A stretch of 48,223 nucleotides of DNA. Origin: Thermoleophilia bacterium (GTDB lineage: Bacteria; Actinomycetota; Thermoleophilia; Gaiellales; Gaiellaceae). The stretch lies in contig JAICPI010000015.1 of NCBI GenBank assembly GCA_025929895.1, positions 1 to 48,223 of the forward strand, written 5' to 3'. Every line of letters starts with the position of its first letter. Position 1 is the stretch's first letter. The translations under genes and the position numbers were made by a program. This document shows positions 26,410 to 35,234 of this stretch, in pieces. The notes beneath the pieces were generated by a model. It was not told the origin of the DNA, searched no databases, and saw only the letters and a list, made by a program, of their open reading frames with translations.

Positions 26410-29127
26410 GTGGCGGCAAGCGACAATCAGCTGAATCGCGGCTCGAAGCTCTTCCTGGGCAGCGTGCTGCTGCTCGGGGCCGCCGCGATTCTGCCGAGCA
26501 TCACGCAGCTCTCGAGCGACACGCACGGCTGGCTCGTCTTCGCGATCTTCGGCTCGGCGGCGGCGGCCGCGCAGCTGTTCCCGGTCCACACACCGAAGAA
26601 CAACGCGTTCACGCCCGCGATCGTCTTCATGCTCCCGGCGGTCTTCCTGCTGCCGGTCGAGCTGATGGCGCTCATGCCGATCGTCATGCACCTGCCCGAG
26701 TGGCTGAGGGTCCGGTACCCGTGGTTCATGCAGTCCTTCAACATCGCGAACCACGCGGTCGACCTCTTTGCCGCGTGGTACGTCGCGCACCTCGTGCTCG
26801 ACCACGCGCCGGGGACCGAGGCGCAGGTGTGGGCCTACGCCGGCGTCGCGGCGACGATCGTCTACGTGATCCTCAACCACACGATCGTCGCGGTGATGCT
26901 GCGGCTCGCGCGCGGCATGAGCATGGGGGAGTCCGGGCTGCTCTCCTTCCAGAGCCTCTCGAACGAGCTCGTCGTCGGGATGCTCGGGTTCGTGCTCGTC
27001 AGCTTCTGGGACCTCAACCCCTGGCTGATCCCGCTCGGGATCGCGCCGATGCTGCTGATTCATCGCTCGCTGGCCGTCCCGGCGCTCGAGGAGGAGGCAC
27101 GGGTCGACCCGAAGACCGGGTTGTTCAACGCGCGCCACTTCGCGTCGTCGCTGACGGAGGAGCTCGGGCGTGCCGTGCGCTTCGACCGCCCGATGTCGCT
27201 GATCATGGCCGACCTCGACCTGCTGCGCGACATCAACAACACGTACGGGCACCTCGCGGGCGACGCGGTCCTGCGCGGGATCGCGCAGATCTTCCGGGCG
27301 CAGCTGCGCCACTACGACGTCCCGGCGCGCTTCGGAGGCGAGGAGTTCTCGATCCTGCTCCCGGAGACTCCGCCGGAGCAGGCGCTCGACATCGCGGAGC
27401 GGATCCGGAAGGCGGTCGCCGACGCCGCGTTCGAGGTCGAGACGTCCAGCGAGCCGATCCGCGCCACCGTCTCCATCGGCGTCGCGGGCTTTCCGAAGGA
27501 CGGCGTCGACGCAAACGAGCTGATCCACCAGGCAGACCTCGCCGTCTACCGCGCGAAGCTCCAGGGTCGCAACCGCGTGCTCGGCGTCACCGACGACTCC
27601 CTGCTCGTGCCCGACGAGCGCACGAGACGGTTCGTCGCGGTGCCCGAGGACGGCGAGCACGTGACGCCGTTGCCGCGCGTCGCCGAGGCGATCCCCGCCG
27701 ACGACCGACGGAATCAGCCCGACCCGAAGCCGAGCCAGGGGCCGCGCTTCCTCGCGCTCTCGGCGCGTCTGGGGCTGCTCGTGGCGGCGGTGAGCCTCAC
27801 GGGCATCGTGGCGGGCGTGCTCGGGATCGTGTACGGCAACACCACCGACGTCGTCGGCCTGGTCGCGATGGTCATGCTCGTCGGCATCGGCCAGGCGGTC
27901 GCGCTCACCGTCACCGACGAGGTGGGGGGGAGCTCGATCTCGCTCAGCGCGGTCGGCGCGATCGCCGGCGCAGCGCTCTTCGGCCCGCGAGCGGCGCTCG
28001 CGATCGCGATCACGATCGCGGTCGTCGACTGGAGCGCGCAGCGGATCTGGACGCACCAGGTGCTCTTCAACATCGGCGCGCTGACGCTCGCGTCGCTCGC
28101 AGCCGCGGGCGTCTACGGCGTCGAGGGCCTCTATGAGCTGAGCGGCACGGCGGACAAGGTCGAGACGATCGTCTCCGGCCTGCTCGCGGGCGTCGCGTAC
28201 TTCTTCGTGAACATGAGCCTCGTCAGCATCGCGCTCGCGATGGAGGGCCACAAGCGGTGGCTCGTCGTCTTCCGCGAGCGGTTCGCCTGGCTCTGGCTGC
28301 ACTACGTCGTGTACGGGTTCGTAGCCGGCGTGATGGCGGTCGCCTACGCGGCGGCGGACTTCTGGGGCCTCGCCGTGTTCGCGGTGCCGCTCCTGCTCAT
28401 GCGGAAGACGCAGGAGGCCTACCTCGCGCACCAGCAGCGCTCCGCGCAGAAGCTCCGTGCGGCCGCGGAGACGATCCAGTCGCAGAACGTCTCGCTCGAG
28501 CAGGCGAACCGGCTGCTGAGGGAGCGCTCGACGGCCGCGATGGAGTCGCTCTCGGCCACGGTCGACGCGCGCGACTCGTACACCGCGGGCCACTCCCGGC
28601 GGGTGCAGCAGCTCGCGCTCGCGATCGGACGCGAGCTCGGCCTCTCGCAGGCGGAGCTCGACCTGCTCGGCCACGCCGCGCTCTTCCACGACATCGGCAA
28701 GCTCGCGATCCCGGACGCGATCCTGCTCAAGCCCGCGTCGCTCACGAGCGAGGAGTGGGCGCTGATGCAGCGGCACGCGGAGGAGGGCGCCCGGATCATC
28801 GACCGCCTCGGGTTCCTCGGGGACGCGGTGCCGTCGATCCGGCACCACCACGAGCGCTTCGACGGCACCGGCTACCCGGACCGGCTGAAGGCGGACGAGA
28901 TCCCCCTCGGCGCCCGGATCATCCACGTCGCCGACGCGCTCGACTCGATGCTGACGACGCGGATCTACCGAGCCGCGCGGCCGCCCGTCGAGGCGCTCGC
29001 CGAGCTCAACCGGGCCTCGGGGAGCCAGTTCTGCCCCCGCTGCGTGGCCGCGCTCGAGCGGATCCTGCCGCTCGAGCGCCTCGAGCCCGAGGGCGCAGGC
29101 CCCTTGCTCGTCGCCGCCGCTTCCTAG
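26410..29127 (+). CDS. Two-module membrane protein with GGDEF diguanylate cyclase and HD-GYP phosphodiesterase
   Basis: 905 residues. Order: membrane region 1 (about residues 10-220, six or so helices), GGDEF domain (about 230-390), linker, membrane region 2 (about 450-670), short coiled coil, HD-GYP domain (about 710-880). The GGDEF domain is intact (RFGGEEFSILLP, about 309) and has an RxxD inhibitory site (RHYD) five residues upstream. The HD-GYP domain has HSRRVQQLA, FHDIGKLAIPD (about 759) and HHERFDGTGYPDRL (about 820). It should both make and degrade c-di-GMP. The two membrane regions resemble each other, as if two sensor-enzyme proteins had fused. GTG 26410 has AGGAG nearby; the frame continues upstream, but that part is untranslatable-looking leader. 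Confidence 0.9.
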   Translation: MAASDNQLNRGSKLFLGSVLLLGAAAILPSITQLSSDTHGWLVFAIFGSAAAAAQLFPVHTPKNNAFTPAIVFMLPAVFLLPVELMALMPIVMHLPEWLRVRYPWFMQSFNIANHAVDLFAAWYVAHLVLDHAPGTEAQVWAYAGVAATIVYVILNHTIVAVMLRLARGMSMGESGLLSFQSLSNELVVGMLGFVLVSFWDLNPWLIPLGIAPMLLIHRSLAVPALEEEARVDPKTGLFNARHFASSLTEELGRAVRFDRPMSLIMADLDLLRDINNTYGHLAGDAVLRGIAQIFRAQLRHYDVPARFGGEEFSILLPETPPEQALDIAERIRKAVADAAFEVETSSEPIRATVSIGVAGFPKDGVDANELIHQADLAVYRAKLQGRNRVLGVTDDSLLVPDERTRRFVAVPEDGEHVTPLPRVAEAIPADDRRNQPDPKPSQGPRFLALSARLGLLVAAVSLTGIVAGVLGIVYGNTTDVVGLVAMVMLVGIGQAVALTVTDEVGGSSISLSAVGAIAGAALFGPRAALAIAITIAVVDWSAQRIWTHQVLFNIGALTLASLAAAGVYGVEGLYELSGTADKVETIVSGLLAGVAYFFVNMSLVSIALAMEGHKRWLVVFRERFAWLWLHYVVYGFVAGVMAVAYAAADFWGLAVFAVPLLLMRKTQEAYLAHQQRSAQKLRAAAETIQSQNVSLEQANRLLRERSTAAMESLSATVDARDSYTAGHSRRVQQLALAIGRELGLSQAELDLLGHAALFHDIGKLAIPDAILLKPASLTSEEWALMQRHAEEGARIIDRLGFLGDAVPSIRHHHERFDGTGYPDRLKADEIPLGARIIHVADALDSMLTTRIYRAARPPVEALAELNRASGSQFCPRCVAALERILPLERLEPEGAGPLLVAAAS

Positions 29128-29171
29128 GGACGGGGCCGTTCGGGCGCTCTTGCGTCTCGGTCAATTTGCTC

Positions 29172-29177
29172 TACCAT
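29172..29177 (+). promoter_or_regulatory. -10 box TACCAT with a TTGCGT -35
   Basis: TACCAT ends seven bases before GTG 29185. TTGCGT at 29150-29155 sits 16 bases upstream, a plausible -35. This is one of the clearest complete promoters in the window. Confidence 0.6.
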
Positions 29178-29184
29178 TCTTGAC

Positions 29185-29877
29185 GTGGCCCGCAAGCGGG
29201 CGTATGGCGCCGTCGAGGGAATCGACCCCGACCGGCTCGCGGCGTTCAAGGCGGGGATCCGCCGCCGCTACAGCGACGAGGAGCTCCTCGCCGAGCTGCG
29301 CGCGTGCGCGGAGCGGCTCGGCCGCTCGCCGACGATGCGGGAGTTCGCGGGCGACCCGAAGACGCGCGTCCACCCCCAGACGGTGATCGAGCACTTCGGC
29401 AGCTGGAACGCCGCGAAGCGCGAGGCGGGTCTCGTGCCGCGGCGGTTCGCGACCCGCCAGGAGCTGCTCCAGGTCCTTCGCGACCTGGGGGAGGAGCTCG
29501 GCCGCACCCCCACCGCGCGCGACCTCGAGGAGCGGCGCGGGCGAGTCCCCTCGAAGTCGCTCTACTGGCACACGTTCGGCTCGCTGACGACGGCCCTCCG
29601 AGAGGCGGGGTTCGACGTGCCGGTCGGCGAGGAGCGCCTCGAGCGAGCGGTCGAGCAGGGCGTCAGGCTCGCGCGCCGCCTGAGGCGCCTGCCGAAGTTC
29701 GCCGACTGGACGGCCGCGCGCCAGGCGGACCCGTCCCTGCTGACGGAGTGGCAGGTCTACCGGATGTTCGAGTCCAGGCGCGGCGCCTGGGCGACGTTCC
29801 AGTTCCTGATCGCCGAGCGGCTCTCCGAGGAGGGGATCGAGGTGCGCTCGGGCGGGGCGCTCGGCAAGGAGCGCTAG
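29185..29877 (+). CDS. Homing-endonuclease-associated-repeat (HNH_repeat) protein
   Basis: 230 residues with no nuclease motif. Two good repeats of the HNH-associated type are seen: YSDEELLAELRACAERLGRS...HFGSWNAAKREAGL (about 30-90) and RQELLQVLRDLGEELGRTPT...TFGSLTTALREAGF (about 92-148). A weaker third copy follows (LRRLPKFADWTAARQ and WATFQFLIAERL, about 160-215). In phage and intron endonucleases these repeats bind DNA; a stand-alone array suggests a DNA-binding protein or regulator. GTG 29185 is placed by the TACCAT box. The stop shares CTAG with the convergent amidotransferase gene. Confidence 0.75.
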   Translation: MARKRAYGAVEGIDPDRLAAFKAGIRRRYSDEELLAELRACAERLGRSPTMREFAGDPKTRVHPQTVIEHFGSWNAAKREAGLVPRRFATRQELLQVLRDLGEELGRTPTARDLEERRGRVPSKSLYWHTFGSLTTALREAGFDVPVGEERLERAVEQGVRLARRLRRLPKFADWTAARQADPSLLTEWQVYRMFESRRGAWATFQFLIAERLSEEGIEVRSGGALGKER

Positions 29878-30665
29878 GCGGTCGCGGCGAGCGCGGCGAG
29901 GCGCTGGAGGCAGCTCTGGCCCTCGTGCGGGGCGCGGACGGCCGGGAGCACGTCCTCCTCGACGTACGACGCGTCCGGACGGAAGCGCTCGCTCCAGGCG
30001 ACGCGGCCGTCGGAGAGCGCGAGCAGCGTCCCCTCGTCCAGCTCGCGGACCTGGAGGCGGACGCCGGCGTAGCGCTCGACCGTCTCGAGCGCGACCTTCG
30101 TCGAGGCGAAGAACGTCTCGCGGGGACCGCGGCCGACCCAGAGCGGTCGCCCGACGCCGCGGGCGAGGTAGAGGATCCCCGGCCGGCGCTCGTCGAGCCA
30201 GGCGGTCGCCATCGCGCCGTAGAGCTCCTCGAGCGCTTCCCCGCGGCTTTCCGCCGCTTCGGCCAGTGCGAAGATCGCCTCGGAGTCGACAGTCATCTCC
30301 GGCCGCGCGCGCTGCCAGCCGTGGCGCTCGAACAGCTCCTCGTCGTTCGCGATGATCCCGTTGTGGATCCCCACGACGGCGCCGTGTCGGATCGGGTGGT
30401 TGTTCGCCTCGATCGACGGGTGCCCCTTCGTGTAGTCGCGGACGTGGACGAGCGCCTCGCGAGCGTCCTCGGGAACGCGGACGCGGTCGAGGAGCTCGCT
30501 CGCGCCCGATCGCTGCTTGTGGATCCGGACAGCACCCTCGCCGCGGTGGGCGTAGCCGACGGCGTCGGCGCCGCGCTCGGCGATCCCGGCCAGGAGCGAC
30601 TGAGCGGCGAGCGTCCGGTCGACGCTCGAGGAAGAGCTCAGGCTATAGCCGGCGATCCCGCACAC
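29874..30665 (-). CDS. Stand-alone class II glutamine amidotransferase domain protein
   Basis: 263 residues of an Ntn-hydrolase glutaminase domain. The nucleophile is Cys2 (MCGIAGYS, from GTG-TGC), exposed after Met removal. GlmS/PurF-like motifs are VHVRDYTKGHPSIEANNHP and VVGIHNGIIANDEELF, then TVDSEAIFAL and FFASTKVALE. No synthase or isomerase domain follows, so the ammonia acceptor is unknown; a partner enzyme or a gamma-glutamyl hydrolase role (EgtC or YafJ-like) is possible. A GATACG box lies 11 bases before the GTG. It diverges from the sigma-factor gene across a 12-bp palindrome. Confidence 0.82.
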   Translation of the reverse strand: MCGIAGYSLSSSSSVDRTLAAQSLLAGIAERGADAVGYAHRGEGAVRIHKQRSGASELLDRVRVPEDAREALVHVRDYTKGHPSIEANNHPIRHGAVVGIHNGIIANDEELFERHGWQRARPEMTVDSEAIFALAEAAESRGEALEELYGAMATAWLDERRPGILYLARGVGRPLWVGRGPRETFFASTKVALETVERYAGVRLQVRELDEGTLLALSDGRVAWSERFRPDASYVEEDVLPAVRAPHEGQSCLQRLAALAATA

Positions 30666-30720
30666 GGGTTCTTAGACGTATCGGCAGTTCTGAGAGTTAG
30701 GTAAGAACCCTGTAAGGGGT

Positions 30721-30732
30721 TGCGTCGACGCA
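30721..30732. promoter_or_regulatory. 12-bp perfect palindrome TGCGTCGACGCA
   Basis: A fully symmetric site lies in the 131-bp divergent region between the amidotransferase and sigma-factor genes. It is the size of a dimeric repressor operator. An AACCC/GGGTT inverted pair lies just before it. Confidence 0.4.
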
Positions 30733-30783
30733 CGATCCCTCGTTCGGGTGGACGCCGATTTTCAGCGCATCCCCCGAAAGGCC

Positions 30784-30789
30784 GATACG
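30784..30789 (+). promoter_or_regulatory. -10-like box GATACG of the sigma-factor gene
   Basis: GATACG ends seven bases before ATG 30797. The same hexamer occurs before the divergent amidotransferase gene (30677-30682, minus) and before the small minus-strand ORF at 35416, so it may be a -10 variant used in this genome. Confidence 0.4.
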
Positions 30790-30796
30790 AGTCTCC

Positions 30797-31750
30797 ATGG
30801 AGCCTCAGTCCCTGCCCGGGCCCGTCGAAGCGGCCCCGGACGCGACGGAGCCGCGGCTCGAGCTGCTTCCCGCCCTCGACGCGGTCGAGGAGCCGGAGGC
30901 CGAGGAGCCCTTCGACACGCCCGCGCCGGTCTCCGACCCGCTCAAGCTCTACGTCCGCCAGATCGGCGACGGACGGCTGCTGACACCGTCCGAGGAGCGC
31001 GAGCTGGCCCGCCGCAAGGACGCAGGCGACGAGGAGGCGAAGCGCCGCCTGATCGAGTGCAACCTCCGGCTCGTGATGTCGATCACCCGCAACTACACGA
31101 AGGCGGGCGTGCCGCTCCTCGACCTGATCCAGGAGGGCAACCTCGGCCTGATCCGCGCGGTCGAGAAGTTCGACTACCGCATGGGCTTCAAGCTCTCCAC
31201 CTACGCGACCTGGTGGATCCGCCAGGCGATCACGCGCGCCCTCGCCGACCAGGGGCGGATCATCCGCCTGCCGGTGCACGTCGCCGACCAGGTGCGAAGG
31301 CTGATGCGGACGCGGAGACAGCTCGCGCAGAAGCTGAACCGCGAGCCGACCGTCGAGGAGCTCGCGAGAGCGGCGGAGCTGCCGGAGGCGAAGGTGAAGG
31401 ACCTGCTCGAGCTCGTCGAGGACCCGGTCAGCCTGGAGACGCCGGTCGGCGACGGCGAGAGCAACTACGGCGACCTGATCGAGGACACGAAGACCGATCG
31501 GCCCGAGCTCACGACCGCGGACACGATGCGCCACCGCGAGCTCGCGAAGGCGCTCGACACGCTCAACCCCCGCATGCGCCGCGTGCTCGCGCTGCGCTTC
31601 GGGCTCGACGGTCAGAAGCCGCAGACGCTCGAGGAGGTCGGCAGCGGCCTCGGGATCACGCGCGAGCGCGTGCGCCAGCTCGAGTCGCGCGCGCTTCGCG
31701 AGCTGCGCGCCGTCGCGCCCGCGCTCGAGCTCTACCTCCAGACGGAGTAG
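30797..31750 (+). CDS. Sigma-70 family sigma factor (SigA/RpoD-like), copy 1
   Basis: 317 residues. Disordered acidic N-terminus of about 45 residues; region 1.2 ([20 protein letters not shown]), region 2 ([60 protein letters not shown]), region 3 ([19 protein letters not shown]) and region 4 with the helix-turn-helix [20 protein letters not shown]. It would direct RNA polymerase to -10/-35 promoters. Regions 2.4 and 4.2 closely resemble those of the second sigma gene 1 kb away on the other strand, so one is probably the primary factor and the other a group 2 paralogue. Confidence 0.92.
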   Translation: MEPQSLPGPVEAAPDATEPRLELLPALDAVEEPEAEEPFDTPAPVSDPLKLYVRQIGDGRLLTPSEERELARRKDAGDEEAKRRLIECNLRLVMSITRNYTKAGVPLLDLIQEGNLGLIRAVEKFDYRMGFKLSTYATWWIRQAITRALADQGRIIRLPVHVADQVRRLMRTRRQLAQKLNREPTVEELARAAELPEAKVKDLLELVEDPVSLETPVGDGESNYGDLIEDTKTDRPELTTADTMRHRELAKALDTLNPRMRRVLALRFGLDGQKPQTLEEVGSGLGITRERVRQLESRALRELRAVAPALELYLQTE

Positions 31751-31765
31751 CCCGCACGCCGCGGG

Positions 31766-31771
31766 TACCCT
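31766..31771 (+). promoter_or_regulatory. -10 box TACCCT of the PHP phosphatase gene
   Basis: TACCCT ends six bases before ATG 31778, so the transcript would be leaderless. Confidence 0.5.
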
Positions 31772-31777
31772 CGCGGT

Positions 31778-32530
31778 ATGGCCTTCTTCGTCGATGTGCA
31801 CTCGCACGTCGTCCCGTCCGGCGACGACGGCGCGCAGCGCGTGCTCGAGGGGCAGGGGCTCTGCCGCGAGGCCGCGCGCCGCGGGACCGCGATCCTGTTC
31901 GCGACGCCGCACGTGTGGCCGCAGCTGACGTTGACCGAGGAGCGGGAGCGGGGGATCCGCAAGGCCTTCGCCGAGGTGCGGGCGGCCGCGGGCCTCGACC
32001 TGCGGCTCGGCTACGAGCTGACGCCCTCGCCCGCGCTGCTCGACGACGACCTGCGCCGCTACGCGCTCGAGGGCACGAACGCCGTGCTGATCGAGGTGCC
32101 GTTCACGGGCTCGGCCGACCTGCTCGTCCGGATCTGCGAGCTGCTCGAGGACGACGGCCTCCAGCCGGTGATCGCGCATCCCGAGCGCACGCAGTCCGTG
32201 CTCGAGCGCCCGTCGCTCGCGCGCGAGCTCGCGGAGCGCGGCTGGCTCCTCCAGGTGAACGGCAGCTCGCTGACGGGCCGGCACGGGGCGGAGCCCGAGG
32301 CGCTCGCGTGGGAGCTCGTCGACGACGCGCTCGTCGCGCTCGTCGGCTCGGACGGCCACCGCGGGACGCGGCCGGCGCTGCTCGACGAGGCCTACGCGGC
32401 CGTGCGGAACCGCGTGGGGGAGACGCAGGCTCGGTCGCTCTTCGACGGGTCGGCGCTCGGCATCGTCGCGACTGCCGCGGCCGAGGACGTGAGTCCGCTA
32501 CGCGAGCGGGCGCGTAGCGCCCGCCTTTAG
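31778..32530 (+). CDS. PHP-family protein tyrosine phosphatase (CpsB/YwqE-like)
   Basis: 250 residues with the metal-binding motifs of the PHP superfamily in order: DVHSHVVPSGDDGA, FATPHVWPQL, LGYEL, PVIAHPERTQ and VGSDGHR. Wzb/CpsB/YwqE proteins dephosphorylate BY-kinases that control capsule and exopolysaccharide export. No BY-kinase or polysaccharide locus is visible here, so the substrate is unknown. It converges on the second sigma-factor gene across a strong shared hairpin. Confidence 0.85.
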   Translation: MAFFVDVHSHVVPSGDDGAQRVLEGQGLCREAARRGTAILFATPHVWPQLTLTEERERGIRKAFAEVRAAAGLDLRLGYELTPSPALLDDDLRRYALEGTNAVLIEVPFTGSADLLVRICELLEDDGLQPVIAHPERTQSVLERPSLARELAERGWLLQVNGSSLTGRHGAEPEALAWELVDDALVALVGSDGHRGTRPALLDEAYAAVRNRVGETQARSLFDGSALGIVATAAAEDVSPLRERARSARL

Positions 32531-32540
32531 GGACGTTCGC

Positions 32541-32572
32541 GATCGCGGATTCGCGCGAGCGGATCCGCGATC
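32541..32572. terminator. Bidirectional hairpin between two convergent genes
   Basis: A 14-bp stem (32541-32554 with 32559-32572; one T-G pair) is capped by a GCGA (GNRA) tetraloop, lying between the PHP phosphatase stop and the sigma-factor stop. It can fold in both transcripts. No strong T-run follows in either direction. Confidence 0.7.
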
Positions 32573-32581
32573 TGCGGAAAA

Positions 32582-33640
<1,059 letters not shown>

Positions 33641-33697
33641 GACCGAGGGCCTGGTTCCGCACCCGGCGAGTGTCCAAACCACTGCACGGGAACGGGG

Positions 33698-33703
33698 ATT
33701 ATG
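33698..33703 (-). promoter_or_regulatory. -10 box CATAAT of the second sigma-factor gene
   Basis: On the minus strand CATAATCC lies between the uppP stop and the sigma gene, in the same CATAATCC context as the hflX promoter. CTGAGC, 17 bases upstream, is a weak -35. The leader to GTG 33640 would be about 50 bases. Confidence 0.45.
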
Positions 33704-33722
33704 TCGAGTCGCGATTCGGGGC

Positions 33723-34661
33723 TCAGAACGAGGCCCCCCTGGCCCCGGTCAGGATGACCAGCGCCACGACCGCGGCCGCGAGCAGCCGGTAGACGGCGAA
33801 GAGCGTGTAGTCGTGACGGCGCACGTAGCCGAGGAGCGCGGAGATCGCGACGAGCCCGCTGCCGGCCGCCGCGAGCGTGCCGACGAGGAACGGCCCTTGC
33901 CAGCCGCGCGGCAGGTCTCCGAGCAGGACGTCGGTGACGCCCTTCAGGAGGACCGCGCCCAGCACGATCGGCGCCAGGAGCAGGAACGAGAGCCTCGCTG
34001 CCTCGTCGCGGCCGAGCCCGAGGAACCGGGCCGCGGAGATCGTGACCCCCGAGCGCGAGACGCCCGGCATGAGCGCGAGCGCCTGGGCGCATCCGATCCC
34101 GAGCGCGCCCCAGAGGCTCAGGTCGTCGGGCGAGCGGTCCGCCGGGCTCCGGTCGGCGACCCAGAGGACGACTCCGAAGGCGGCGAGGAGGATCGCGATC
34201 TGCCAAGGCTCGCCGAGGTGGTCGGCGATCAGGCCCTCCCCCACGGCGCCGACGAGCGCCGCGGGCACCGTCGCCACGGCGACCACCCAGGCGATCCGCT
34301 CGTCGGGCGTCCGGATCCGCCGGCGGGCGACGCTGCCGGCGAGGGCGGCGGCGAGCGCCGCGATGTCCCGCCGGAAGTACGCGACGACGGCGACGAGCGT
34401 CCCGAGATGGAGCGCGACGTCGAAGGTCTGGTTGAACTCGTCGTTTCGCTGGAGGTACGTCCACTCCCCCAGCCACGGGACGAGGATCAGGTGCCCCGAG
34501 GACGAGATCGGCAGGAGCTCGGTCAGCCCCTGGACGACGCCGAGCACGAGCGCCTGCCAGGCCGGGAATCCACCGGGCTCGTCGCCCACTTCGAGGAGCG
34601 TGAGCGACGCGGCAACGGCGAGGAGTGCGGCCGCGGTGCCGTAGGTTGCGGCGCGCCCCAT
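33723..34661 (-). CDS. uppP: UppP: undecaprenyl-diphosphate phosphatase
   Basis: 312 residues, polytopic BacA/UppP family. Both signature segments are present: [19 protein letters not shown] (about 43-61) and [20 protein letters not shown] (about 198-217), with several further hydrophobic helices. It dephosphorylates undecaprenyl pyrophosphate to recycle the lipid carrier for peptidoglycan synthesis and can confer bacitracin resistance. ATG 34661 is preceded by TAGGAT with a 10-base gap on the minus strand. Confidence 0.95.
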   Translation of the reverse strand: MGRAATYGTAAALLAVAASLTLLEVGDEPGGFPAWQALVLGVVQGLTELLPISSSGHLILVPWLGEWTYLQRNDEFNQTFDVALHLGTLVAVVAYFRRDIAALAAALAGSVARRRIRTPDERIAWVVAVATVPAALVGAVGEGLIADHLGEPWQIAILLAAFGVVLWVADRSPADRSPDDLSLWGALGIGCAQALALMPGVSRSGVTISAARFLGLGRDEAARLSFLLLAPIVLGAVLLKGVTDVLLGDLPRGWQGPFLVGTLAAAGSGLVAISALLGYVRRHDYTLFAVYRLLAAAVVALVILTGARGASF

Positions 34662-34671
34662 GCAGCGACGG

Positions 34672-34677
34672 ATCCTA
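34672..34677 (-). promoter_or_regulatory. -10 box TAGGAT of uppP
   Basis: On the minus strand TAGGAT ends 10 bases before ATG 34661, giving a nearly leaderless transcript. Confidence 0.5.
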
Positions 34678-34699
34678 CGGTGTACAGTCGCGCGTCCGG

Positions 34700-34770
34700 C
34701 CGTCCACAGAGTTCCCCACAGGTTGGAAGAATGGCTGTGGAATTGTGGATAATTGAATTATTCGCAAATT
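34700..34770. promoter_or_regulatory. DnaA-box cluster with adjoining AT-rich tract
   Basis: 34744-34752 is TGTGGATAA, the exact complement of the consensus DnaA box TTATCCACA. Weaker matches on one or other strand lie at 34700-34708 (CCGTCCACA), 34712-34720 (TTCCCCACA) and 34736-34744 (TGTGGAATT). The next 20 bases (34751-34770) hold only four G/C in an otherwise extremely GC-rich window. This may be a DnaA-controlled promoter, a DnaA-titration site or part of an origin. dnaA, dnaN and gyrB are not in the window, so oriC is not claimed. Confidence 0.45.
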
Positions 34771-34981
34771 GCGGCCAGGACGTTTTTCGACCTCTTGAAC
34801 CGAGACGGGACCCGGGTTACGTTGCTCATGCGCCGAGCGCGGAGCGCAAGTAGGTCGAAGTCGCACCGGGTGGTCGTAGGCGGAAGCCGAAAGCCAGCCG
34901 GAGCGGTGGACGAAAGCGAAACCGGCTCGGCGAAATCTTTCGGGGCGAGAGTTCTTCGGGACACTCGCCCCGAAAGCTTTT
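34760..34981 (+). ncRNA. Probable structured small RNA or attenuated leader
   Basis: No protein-coding gene lies between the divergent uppP start and 35031, yet a strong plus-strand terminator ends at 34981, so something is transcribed here. GATAAT at 34748-34753, with TTGGAA at 34723-34728, is a candidate promoter and predicts an RNA of about 220 bases. Internal pairing includes TTCGACCT with AGGTCGAA (near 34786-34793 and 34852-34859), GGC-GGAA-GCC tetraloop and AGCCGG/CCGGCT. The cores of RNase P, tmRNA, SRP RNA and common riboswitches were looked for and not found. Unidentified family; a regulator of the next gene or a stand-alone sRNA is possible. Confidence 0.45.
34937..34981 (+). terminator. 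Very strong intrinsic terminator with UUCG loop
   Basis: A 13-bp stem (34937-34949 with 34964-34976) continues past an A-A mismatch into GTTC/GGAC capped by a TTCG tetraloop, followed by CTTTT at 34977-34981. This is the clearest rho-independent terminator in the window, oriented for plus-strand transcripts. Confidence 0.85.
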
Positions 34982-35018
34982 GGACCGGTGTGGGCGTTCC
35001 CCGGTCGCAACAGTCCTC

Positions 35019-35024
35019 TAGCAT
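35019..35024 (+). promoter_or_regulatory. -10 box TAGCAT of the small membrane protein
   Basis: TAGCAT ends six bases before GTG 35031 and lies downstream of the strong terminator, so the gene has its own promoter. Confidence 0.5.
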
Positions 35025-35030
35025 CCCCCC

Positions 35031-35234
35031 GTGCACCTGCGCGCCCCCTCCGTGGACAAGGGTGTCTCGAGCTTCCTCTGGGCGCTCGGGTTCTTCCTCT
35101 TCCTCTGGCTCGGGATGCGGGCCGTCGGCGTCGGGAGCGCGGAGTCGTTCATCTTCGCCGCGCTCGCCGGCTTCGGGATCTTCTTCTTCATTCGGCTCCT
35201 GGGCGACCGCCCGGGGCCGGAGCCCGAGGACTAG
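35031..35234 (+). CDS. Small two-helix membrane protein, unknown function
   Basis: 67 residues with two hydrophobic helices (FLWALGFFLFLWLGMRAVGV and FIFAALAGFGIFFFIRLLG) and an acidic C-terminus (GPEPED). No family recognised. Support for being real: TAGCAT six bases before the GTG, GC-rich third positions, and a stop that shares CTAG with the convergent small ORF on the other strand. Confidence 0.6.
   Translation: MHLRAPSVDKGVSSFLWALGFFLFLWLGMRAVGVGSAESFIFAALAGFGIFFFIRLLGDRPGPEPED

Noticed and set aside
34760-34981. RNase P RNA, tmRNA, SRP RNA, cobalamin riboswitch or hammerhead ribozyme
   Set aside because: GAGGAAAGTCC, tRNA-like ends, the SRP tetraloop core, the full B12 box and the CUGANGA hammerhead core were each looked for and are missing. 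An isolated CGAAAC and AGCCAG are not enough.
34662-35030. Chromosomal replication origin (oriC)
   Set aside because: Only one exact DnaA box, no dense array, and none of dnaA, dnaN, recF or gyrB nearby. Kept only as a DnaA-box cluster.
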